Source: Bacteriovoracaceae bacterium (GTDB lineage Bacteria; Bdellovibrionota; Bacteriovoracia; Bacteriovoracales; Bacteriovoracaceae). From it: a DNA stretch of 49,118 nt. Under the pieces are notes generated by a model. It had not been told where the DNA came from. It was given only the letters and a program-made list of their open reading frames with translations, and made no database searches. Where the stretch lies: the NCBI GenBank assembly GCA_947446575.1, contig CANFHC010000025.1:1-49118 (forward strand). Reading direction: 5' to 3'. Position 1 is the first letter of the stretch; the number at the start of each line of letters is the position of its first letter. The position numbers were made by a program, and so were the translations under genes. Positions 43,876 through 49,118 of this stretch are shown here, piece by piece.

Positions 43876-44356
43876 TGCAAAACCGCAAAAAAGATCTGTT
43901 GGTCGTGAATACGCCTTCAAATTTATTTATAAACATTTGCTTTCAGATTTCGTGCGCGAAAAAACTCAAATCATCAGCGACGAAAAAGCTCTTCAAGATG
44001 CAATGACTCTTTTTGATACTTCTTACTATGAAGAAGATTCTGAACATCCTGATAACGTAATTGATGCGCATACAAAAATATTTGCTCGCGATCTAATTTT
44101 AGGTTCTCTTCGTCACGAAGAAGAAAATTCAGAAATGATTGAAAAATATCTTACCAATGGAAACTTAGCTAAAGTTGACCGTATGAACTTAGCTGTTCTT
44201 CTTCTTGGTACATATGAAATTTTAAATGACCGTGATACTTCGCCTGGCGTTTTTATTAATGAGTATGTGAATATTGCTAAAAAATATTGTCCTAATGACT
44301 CTCAGGGCTTTATCAACAGTATTTTAGATAAGCTTGCAAAAGATCATGCCGTCTAA
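43862..44356 (+). CDS. nusB: Transcription antitermination protein NusB
   Basis: About 164 residues, all-helical; binds NusE and boxA RNA for rRNA antitermination. The N-terminal SVGREYAFKFIYKHLL matches the NusB RR-A--LYQ pattern, and the C-terminal VDRMNLAVLLLGTYEILN, PGVFINEYVNIAKKYC and QGFINSILDKLAK are diagnostic. The start is the GTG at 43862 with AAAGGTG at proper distance; two other in-frame GTG codons (43844, 43853) are possible. Confidence 0.93.
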   Translation: MNTNNAKPQKRSVGREYAFKFIYKHLLSDFVREKTQIISDEKALQDAMTLFDTSYYEEDSEHPDNVIDAHTKIFARDLILGSLRHEEENSEMIEKYLTNGNLAKVDRMNLAVLLLGTYEILNDRDTSPGVFINEYVNIAKKYCPNDSQGFINSILDKLAKDHAV

Positions 44357-44768
44357 AGCACCCTCGCATTTAAAATCAGTTATCGATCAATTTACTCCTG
44401 ATATTTTAGGATTATTTTGGATTACTGAAGAAGAACTAACTCGTGACCTTGAAGGCTTTGATGAATTTAACTACCTCTTCGATGGTTTGATTTCTCAATA
44501 CCTTTATGGTCAAAGTACTCAGCACGACTCTGCACTTCCTAGATCAAATATTTTTTTCACAAATAATTTTAATAAAAAACTTTTTTTAGCCCATATTAAA
44601 CAAGATAGTGAGATTGCGGGTGTCTTAGATGAACAGATCGCACTGATTCAAGAAAATTCAGTTGATAGAAAAAAAGTTTTGATTTTAAATCGAACATCAA
44701 AAAACTGGGTGCAGGATTTACAAAAACGTTACCCTAAATTTGAGTTTCATGCCTTGGAACTTGTCTAG
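44346..44768 (+). CDS. Hypothetical protein
   Basis: About 140 residues with no recognised family, soluble and mixed alpha/beta. The C-terminal part (KKVLILNRTSKNWVQDLQKRYPKFEFHAL) resembles one alpha/beta unit. The start is the ATG at 44346, 11 bases inside the nusB end, favoured over a TTG at 44334. The 3' end overlaps the CPBP gene by 20 bases. Coding character and tight packing support a real gene. Function unknown. Confidence 0.68.
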   Translation: MPSKAPSHLKSVIDQFTPDILGLFWITEEELTRDLEGFDEFNYLFDGLISQYLYGQSTQHDSALPRSNIFFTNNFNKKLFLAHIKQDSEIAGVLDEQIALIQENSVDRKKVLILNRTSKNWVQDLQKRYPKFEFHALELV

Positions 44769-45393
44769 TTTGGAAACAAAATCAGGAAAAATCACGGCAA
44801 TTATTCTGCTAGTGGTTTTTATCTTTGTCCGAATTCTCCTTGAAACAATCTGGCGCTCTCTTTCAGAGTACTACTCATATTTTTTCGAACTCTTTTTTAT
44901 TGCACTCACTTTTTTCATTTATCGAAAAAGAATAACCGTCTGGAAAAAGCTGCGCCTCAAAGATTGGTTAATTGCACTTCTCTCGTTAGCTTCGGGCCTA
45001 GTCATTTATAAACTGGCAAGTCCTTTAGGACTTATTGTTCCGTTTGATTTCAAAGCTAGAGAGACACTTTTTTTTCTTCTTATAGTTGCTCCGCTACTAG
45101 AAGAAGCGCTCTTTAGAGGGGCCTTATGGGAAACATTAAAAGGATTTAGTAGTCGGGGATGGTTTTTGATAATAGGTTCGACTTTTCTTTTTTCAATCGG
45201 ACATTTGGCAAGTTTTTGGTTTGTGCCAGAAGAATTCAAATCTTTTGTTTTGTACCAGGCTACTTATGTAATTTTTCTGGCATTAGTACTTGGGAGACAA
45301 AGATTAAAAACTAATTCTCTCAGTGTCCCCGTCGTCATTCATTTTGTGTTTAATTTGGGTTTTTACTTGGGATTTTACCTGAGCGCGCGCTAA
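44749..45393 (+). CDS. CPBP-family intramembrane metalloprotease
   Basis: About 214 residues with six or so membrane helices. The CAAX-processing/bacteriocin-processing (Abi) motifs are present: APLLEEALFRGALWE (EExxxR), FLFSIGHLAS (FxxxH) and VIHFVFNLGFY (HxxxN-like). Family members cleave within membranes; targets are unknown in most bacteria. The start is the ATG at 44749, inside the preceding gene. It ends one base before the convergent methyltransferase gene, with no intergenic DNA. Confidence 0.9.
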   Translation: MPWNLSSLETKSGKITAIILLVVFIFVRILLETIWRSLSEYYSYFFELFFIALTFFIYRKRITVWKKLRLKDWLIALLSLASGLVIYKLASPLGLIVPFDFKARETLFFLLIVAPLLEEALFRGALWETLKGFSSRGWFLIIGSTFLFSIGHLASFWFVPEEFKSFVLYQATYVIFLALVLGRQRLKTNSLSVPVVIHFVFNLGFYLGFYLSAR

Positions 45394-46188
45394 TCACGGA
45401 GTCGCACAAATATAAGTTACCCATGATTCGCAATTTTCTTCTGCTTTAGTAGATCGGTAGAAAACTCCATTTCCTAATCCTTCTTTATCCACTCCTTCCC
45501 AATAAATATGAGTTGAACCAAAACCAGCATCTTGTAAAATGTCTAAAAGTTCACGTGCATCCCACATACGCCACTCGTAAGTGAAAACTTTTTCAAATTT
45601 TGTAGTACCTTTTTTAAAGTGAATATAATATTTGCACTCTGCTGTTAATGGATTATATGAATTGCAATCCCAGTAATACGTATGTGTTTTGTGTTTTACT
45701 GATTCTTCTAATGGTTTGCGTGTTTCAGTTCCACCAAAAAGATCGATAAAAAAAGCACCATCTTTTTTTAAATGCTTTCTTACTTGAGTAAAATATTTTA
45801 CGAGGTCAGTTCTTTTTTTGAAAAGAAAATAAGAAAAATTAAAAGCGACAATAACATCAGCTTTAAAATTATATGAACTCATAACGTTACCTAGGATGTA
45901 TTCCATGCGCGTTTGTTCTTCTTCTTTTAATTTAAATAAATGGTTTTCCACTCCGTAAGAAATGGGTTCCATATCTAGGTCAATTCCGTGGGCTTTGTGC
46001 TCTTTACTTTGCTCAACCCATGCACATGCCATTGATCCAGTTCCACAAAAATCTTCGCGTAAAACTAATGGCTTTTTTCCGTAAAGTTTTTTGAACTCAC
46101 GATTGATGAAATTGATGTCTGCTTCTGGGTTTTGTACAGAACCTAAATAAAGTTCGTACTTTTCATCGCGAGTTAATTTTTTAGGCAT
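45394..46188 (-). CDS. Class I SAM-dependent methyltransferase
   Basis: 264 residues. The Rossmann-type SAM site is REDFCGTGSMACAW followed by HGIDLDMEPISYG. VIVAFNFSYFLFKKRTDLVKYFTQVR and DGAFFIDLFGGTE match motifs II-III. The C-terminal strands (YEWRMWDARELLDILQDAGF) complete the fold. The substrate is unknown. Its 3' end abuts that of the CPBP gene. The DUF6165 gene ends 11 bases before its start and is probably co-transcribed. Confidence 0.85.
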   Translation of the reverse strand: MPKKLTRDEKYELYLGSVQNPEADINFINREFKKLYGKKPLVLREDFCGTGSMACAWVEQSKEHKAHGIDLDMEPISYGVENHLFKLKEEEQTRMEYILGNVMSSYNFKADVIVAFNFSYFLFKKRTDLVKYFTQVRKHLKKDGAFFIDLFGGTETRKPLEESVKHKTHTYYWDCNSYNPLTAECKYYIHFKKGTTKFEKVFTYEWRMWDARELLDILQDAGFGSTHIYWEGVDKEGLGNGVFYRSTKAEENCESWVTYICATP

Positions 46189-46199
46189 CGGTTTTTTCC

Positions 46200-46580
46200 T
46201 TAATAGTCTTTATATGATTTGACCTCAATGAGGCCTGAGCTGTATTCAGCATTGATACTATTTTTTCTCTTAAATCTTTCGTCATTCGTAAAATAAACAG
46301 CTCTAGCTAATTTAATAAATTCTTGATTAAAATCTTGAGCGCGTTCTAAATCTCTTATATCGTCTTCTATTTTCCACAATTCTGAGTTTACTTCAATCAT
46401 TTGATTCATGCGATGATCAATGTCAGGAAGTTTTAGTGCAGCCAGCGTTTGTGATAAACTCTGTTCTTCTTTTTTGACGTGAATTAGTTTTATTGGATCA
46501 GAAATTTTTTGCAATTTTATTCTTAAAATAGAAATTTTATCTACTAATTCACCCAGCGAAATTTCACATTCTATTTTCAC
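46200..46580 (-). CDS. DUF6165-like protein
   Basis: This 126-residue helical protein opens ISLGELVDKISILRIKLQKI, the DUF6165 signature, followed by NSELWKIEDDIRDLERAQDF and ARAVYFTNDERFKRKNSINAEYSSGL. The family is found in cell-surface polysaccharide loci of other bacteria; its role is unknown. It lies between greB and the methyltransferase in one leftward group. Confidence 0.8.
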   Translation of the reverse strand: MKIECEISLGELVDKISILRIKLQKISDPIKLIHVKKEEQSLSQTLAALKLPDIDHRMNQMIEVNSELWKIEDDIRDLERAQDFNQEFIKLARAVYFTNDERFKRKNSINAEYSSGLIEVKSYKDY

Positions 46581-46596
46581 GCTTAATAATTTTCCG

Positions 46597-47097
46597 TTAT
46601 ATGTCCCGGTAAGTGATCACTACAATTTCGTAGGAGACTAAACCTTGTGGAGTTTGGACCTCTATAGTATCACCAACCTCCTTGCCGATCAAAGAACTTC
46701 CGATGGGGGAACGCCAACTAATTAAACCTTTTGTCGTATTAATTTCATCAACTCCAACGATGGAGATGCGTTTTGTAATACCTTCATCATCGAGAAGTTC
46801 GACACTGGCCCCAAATTGAACTTTGGTGGTATTAATCCCTGCAGGATCAATAACTACAGCGGCATCAATTCTTTGTGTTAAAAATCGAACTCGCCGATCT
46901 ATTTCTCTAAGTCTTTTTTTGCCGTATATATAATCGGCATTTTCTGATCGATCTCCATTACCTGCTGCCCAGGAAACAGTCTTGGTTACTTCCGGCCTTT
47001 CCACTCGCGCCAATTGATGAAGCTCCTGTTGTAAAACCTTAAAACCTTTAGGCGTAATGTAGTTTTTTTCTTTGAGTTTATTGTTGGGTTTTTCCAT
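46597..47097 (-). CDS. greB: Transcription elongation factor GreB
   Basis: This 166-residue protein rescues backtracked RNA polymerase by RNA cleavage in the secondary channel. The N-terminal coiled coil carries the tip acidic residues in GNGDRSENADYIYGKKRLREIDRRV, which is the GreB form; the C-terminal domain ends GDTIEVQTPQGLVSYEI. It is divergent from def, with 47 bases between the starts. Confidence 0.93.
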   Translation of the reverse strand: MEKPNNKLKEKNYITPKGFKVLQQELHQLARVERPEVTKTVSWAAGNGDRSENADYIYGKKRLREIDRRVRFLTQRIDAAVVIDPAGINTTKVQFGASVELLDDEGITKRISIVGVDEINTTKGLISWRSPIGSSLIGKEVGDTIEVQTPQGLVSYEIVVITYRDI

Positions 47098-47144
47098 GAT
47101 AATAATTTAAACCGAAGACGAAAGACTACAAGAGGAAAATACCA

Positions 47145-47702
47145 ATGGCCGCAAGAAAAGTTATCCGCATGGGACACCCAACGTTAAGAAAAGTTGCGGC
47201 CCTAGTTGAAATCCATGAAATTGGAACACCAGAATTTCAAGAATTACTTGTAGACCTTTATGACACAATGAAAGTTGAGGGTGGAATTGGCATTGCCGCT
47301 CCTCAAATAAATATTTCTAAACAAGTCACACTTATTGAACTTCCAGCTAATAGCGAACGTTATGGAACGCTCGAATCATCACCACTTTTTACCATTATCA
47401 ATCCAGTATTAAGCGTAAAAGACTCTAGCCTTCAAGGTTTCTGGGAAGGCTGCTTATCGGTACCTGGCCTTCGCGGTTTTGTAGAACGACCGCGTATGAT
47501 TCATATTGATTACATCAATGAATTAGGTGAGAAAAAAGAAATTGTTGTTGATGATTTCTTAGCAACAGTTTTTCAACATGAACTCGATCATTTATTTGGA
47601 AAACTTTATATCGATCGCATTACTGATATTTCGAAATTAAGTTACCTCGAAGAATTTGCAGAGTTTAATGGTGCAAAAAAAGAAGATTCACTAGACGAAT
47701 AG
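47145..47702 (+). CDS. def: Peptide deformylase
   Basis: This 185-residue metalloenzyme removes formyl from nascent proteins. All three motifs are present: GGIGIAAPQ (about 46), EGCLSVPG (about 105) and QHELDHLFG (about 145), the last giving the HExxH-like metal site. AGAGG precedes the ATG. It ends five bases from the convergent lipoprotein gene. A longer spacing between motifs 1 and 2, with the ERYGTLESSP insert, is seen in type 3 or delta-group forms. Confidence 0.95.
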   Translation: MAARKVIRMGHPTLRKVAALVEIHEIGTPEFQELLVDLYDTMKVEGGIGIAAPQINISKQVTLIELPANSERYGTLESSPLFTIINPVLSVKDSSLQGFWEGCLSVPGLRGFVERPRMIHIDYINELGEKKEIVVDDFLATVFQHELDHLFGKLYIDRITDISKLSYLEEFAEFNGAKKEDSLDE

Positions 47703-47707
47703 GCCAA

Positions 47708-47947
47708 TTATTTAATTTTGCATCCAGTGTCGCCACCTTGCAGACTGAATCCTTTGCCTTTTTCAGCTTCAGCTTTTTTCTTTTCTTCTAATTTTTTTAG
47801 AAGGTCTTCTTTGCTGTCACAAGGAATTTCTGATTTAGTTTCAGCTTGAATAACTGCCGATTTTTTATCTGTAACTTTTTTTTCTGCTTCTTTTGAACAA
47901 GCGAGAAATGATAGTAAAGACAATGATACGATAACTGCAAATTTCAT
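47708..47947 (-). CDS. Small lipoprotein
   Basis: 79 residues. The lipobox LSFLACSKE (Cys17) follows a hydrophobic signal. The mature peptide is highly charged (KEAEKKVTDKKSAVIQ, LEEKKKAEAEKGKG) and contains two further cysteines (about 43 and 76, IPCDSK and DTGCKI) that could pair. AGGAG precedes the ATG. It follows the SDR gene by nine bases in the same direction. Function unknown. Confidence 0.75.
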   Translation of the reverse strand: MKFAVIVSLSLLSFLACSKEAEKKVTDKKSAVIQAETKSEIPCDSKEDLLKKLEEKKKAEAEKGKGFSLQGGDTGCKIK

Positions 47948-47956
47948 TTTAAACTC

Positions 47957-48706
47957 CTATTCTTCCGAACTGTAATTTAACATTTTTAATCCCATTAATT
48001 TTCTATACCAACTTCGTGGCATTTTTTCTAAAATTGCTACGATGATTTTCATGCGCAAAGGAAAAACGTAAAGAACTTTTTTCTTTTCCAGAGCTCGCTT
48101 AATTAATTTTGCCGCTTTTTCTGAACTCATCAAAAAAGGCATCTTGTGATTATTTTGTTTTGTCAGTGGAGTATCGATAAAGCCCGGTGCAATCGCTGAT
48201 ACATTTATTCCATAGCGCTTTAAATCGAGTGAATAAGACTCACAAAGTTTTAAGACTGCAGCTTTTGAAGCACTATAAGCACCTGCTCCAGGAAGCCCCA
48301 TAAAACCTGCGACAGATGCAGTTGCAACGAGATGCCCTTTCTTTTTTGGCATCATTAACTCAAGGGCTGCTTCAAATGTATTGAGCACACCCTTAACGTT
48401 GATATCGATAATATCGTTAGCAACAGAAAATTGTGGAGTCTTAGATTTTGCACCAACTGATCTTCCCGCATTAGCGATAATCATATCTAAATCACCATTA
48501 GCAAAATCAAGAATGGCAGCACGCAATTCGTCGCGATTAACGACGTCGACCTGGTAACATTTTAAGAGTTTGTATTTGTTGCTAATTTCAGTAGGAAATT
48601 TTTCTAGGTTTCTTGCACAAATTCCAACGCGATGGCCTTCCTCTAAATAGAGTTTTGCTAACGCAAGGCCTATCCCCGTAGTTCCGCCAGTAATGAAAAT
48701 GTTCAC
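47957..48706 (-). CDS. Short-chain dehydrogenase/reductase
   Basis: This 249-residue SDR of the DltE/YqjQ-like group has TGGTTGIGLALAKLYLEEG at the nucleotide site, NAGRSVG in place of NNAG, Ser in VATASVAGF and the YSASKAAVLKL active site. The C-terminal ERKVLYVF-like stretch (KKKVLYVFPLRMKIIVAILEKMP) is hydrophobic and basic and may touch the membrane. The start is GTG. Substrate unknown. Confidence 0.88.
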   Translation of the reverse strand: MNIFITGGTTGIGLALAKLYLEEGHRVGICARNLEKFPTEISNKYKLLKCYQVDVVNRDELRAAILDFANGDLDMIIANAGRSVGAKSKTPQFSVANDIIDINVKGVLNTFEAALELMMPKKKGHLVATASVAGFMGLPGAGAYSASKAAVLKLCESYSLDLKRYGINVSAIAPGFIDTPLTKQNNHKMPFLMSSEKAAKLIKRALEKKKVLYVFPLRMKIIVAILEKMPRSWYRKLMGLKMLNYSSEE

Positions 48707-48737
48707 AAGACCCCAACATGTACGAAATAATAATTAG

Positions 48738-48767
48738 CAATAGTCTTCAATAGTCTTCAATAGTCTA
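48738..48767. repeat. Three tandem 10-base repeats
   Basis: CAATAGTCTT occurs at 48738-48747 and 48748-48757, and CAATAGTCTA at 48758-48767. The 10-base period is about one helical turn. It lies 30-60 bases upstream of the SDR start and just before a weak ORF on the other strand. Confidence 0.75.
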
Positions 48768-48845
48768 AGATGAATATTTCGTGGGGACAATCCCCTGCTA
48801 GGAGAAATCCAGTGAACTTTTTTACTCAGAAAACCATTTTTTAAC

Positions 48846-48874
48846 TTGACGATAGGGCCCGTTATTCTTATATT
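48846..48874 (+). promoter_or_regulatory. Promoter of tRNA-Asp
   Basis: TTGACG (48846-48851) and TATATT (48869-48874) are 17 bases apart. A start near 48881 is 24 bases before the mature tRNA. The spacer holds a GC-rich AGGGCCCG, which could act as a stringent-control discriminator-like feature only if the start lay nearer; that point is weak. Confidence 0.72.
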
Positions 48875-48904
48875 TTAGCTTCATTTGAATTCAGCTACAT
48901 CCAC

Positions 48905-48981
48905 GGGGGCGTAGTTAAGTTGGTTATAACGTCTGCCTGTCACGCAGAAGGCCAAGGGTTCGAGTCCCTTCGCTCCCGCCA
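48905..48981 (+). tRNA. tRNA-Asp (anticodon GUC)
   Basis: A 77-base cloverleaf. The acceptor stem GGGGGCG pairs with CGCTCCC (one G-U), the anticodon arm is TCTGC-CTGTCAC-GCAGA with anticodon GTC, and the T arm is AAGGG-TTCGAGT-CCCTT. CCA is encoded and is followed at once by a run of five T. It is a single tRNA with its own promoter. Confidence 0.97.
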
Positions 48982-49030
48982 TTTTTACACTCATTATTTT
49001 CATTTTATTACTTAGTCGTAAATGCAATTC

Positions 49031-49117
49031 TTAGTGCAGATTTTCAACATTGGCATTCACCTTTTCTCTTGTCTGGTCCTTGATTAGATCAAATAACTGA
49101 TTGTTTGTTTCCGCTAA
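49031..49117 (-). CDS. Partial CDS at the window edge, unknown
   Basis: Reading leftward from the edge, one frame stays open for 28 codons to a TAA at 49031-49033, ending helical residues TNNQLFDLIKDQTREKVNANV and four more. Its composition resembles a real C-terminus, but the length is too short for a family call. The stretch between it and the tRNA (48982-49030) holds only T-rich sequence. Confidence 0.35.
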   Translation of the reverse strand, partial: LAETNNQLFDLIKDQTREKVNANVENLH

Positions 49118-49118
49118 T

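Noticed and set aside
48783-48795. Small hairpin GGGGA-CAA-TCCCC
   Set aside because: Five-base stem without a T-run, not next to a gene end.
48770-48844. A 24-codon ORF (MNISWGQSPARRNP...) just before the tRNA promoter
   Set aside because: Too short, without a ribosome site at the ATG and with no family. An internal GTG with TAGGAG gives only ten codons. Kept only as a note.
1-49118. CRISPR arrays, insertion sequences, phage genes, toxin-antitoxin or defence systems
   Set aside because: I looked for spaced repeats, transposase motifs and small paired genes and saw none. The region is ordinary chromosome.

Overview
The window is AT-rich, densely coded bacterial chromosome with no phage, plasmid, insertion sequence or CRISPR signal. 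The gene set suggests a predatory-group Gram-negative such as a Bacteriovorax- or Peredibacter-like member of the Bdellovibrionota: Ser/Thr kinases with an HRDxSPxN loop, GYF_2-domain proteins, many lipoproteins, LptE and an Mla system, a full beta-oxidation set and a PPDK-regulator homologue. This placement is inference from gene content; no rRNA is present to confirm it.

Layout. 1-350: a decayed coiled-coil (DUF1640-like) gene. 350-2490 (-): a glycosidase-like TIM-barrel protein and a small partner. 2585-13282 (+): two acyl-CoA dehydrogenases (the first of isovaleryl-CoA type), pgi, an FHA-GGDEF diguanylate cyclase, mutL, miaA, a PPDK/PEP-synthase regulator, and a two-gene metal-transport unit in which a soluble PRC-MgtE_N-CBS protein precedes an Nramp-related transporter. 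13288-17567 (-): an overlapping group of a GYF protein, an alpha/beta hydrolase lacking its nucleophile serine, a lipoprotein and a Ser/Thr kinase. 17781-19274 (+): a vWA-like lipoprotein. 19290-26171 (mostly -): a cyclic-nucleotide-binding protein, thiolase, a Lys/Ala-rich histone-like protein, acyl-CoA dehydrogenase, crotonase and 3-hydroxyacyl-CoA dehydrogenase, which together form a beta-oxidation or acetoacetyl-CoA cycle. rpsT (+) follows.

26691-36726 (-): holA, lptE, a TsaC/Sua5 protein, a tail-anchored GYF protein, mlaD-mlaF-mlaE, alr, a receiver-like protein and aroK, with a DciA/DUF721 gene on the other strand. This block is rich in cell-envelope functions. 36801-45393 (+): yceD, rpmF, fabH-fabD-fabG-acpP-fabF, glyA, nrdR, nusB, an unknown gene and a CPBP protease. 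This is the classical yceD-rpmF-fab cluster but without plsX. 45394-49118: a methyltransferase, a DUF6165 protein, greB, def, a small lipoprotein, an SDR enzyme, tRNA-Asp and the edge of one more gene.

The most interesting signals are: (1) the MgtE regulatory half paired with an Nramp-like pore; (2) an MCE protein that appears to carry its own outer-membrane beta domain; (3) a palindrome covering a -35 hexamer shared by two divergent promoters at the thiolase gene, and a second inverted repeat over the promoter of the hbd operon; (4) three degenerate family members (hydrolase, MutL C-terminus, vWA); (5) overlapping divergent promoters that would make aroK leaderless.
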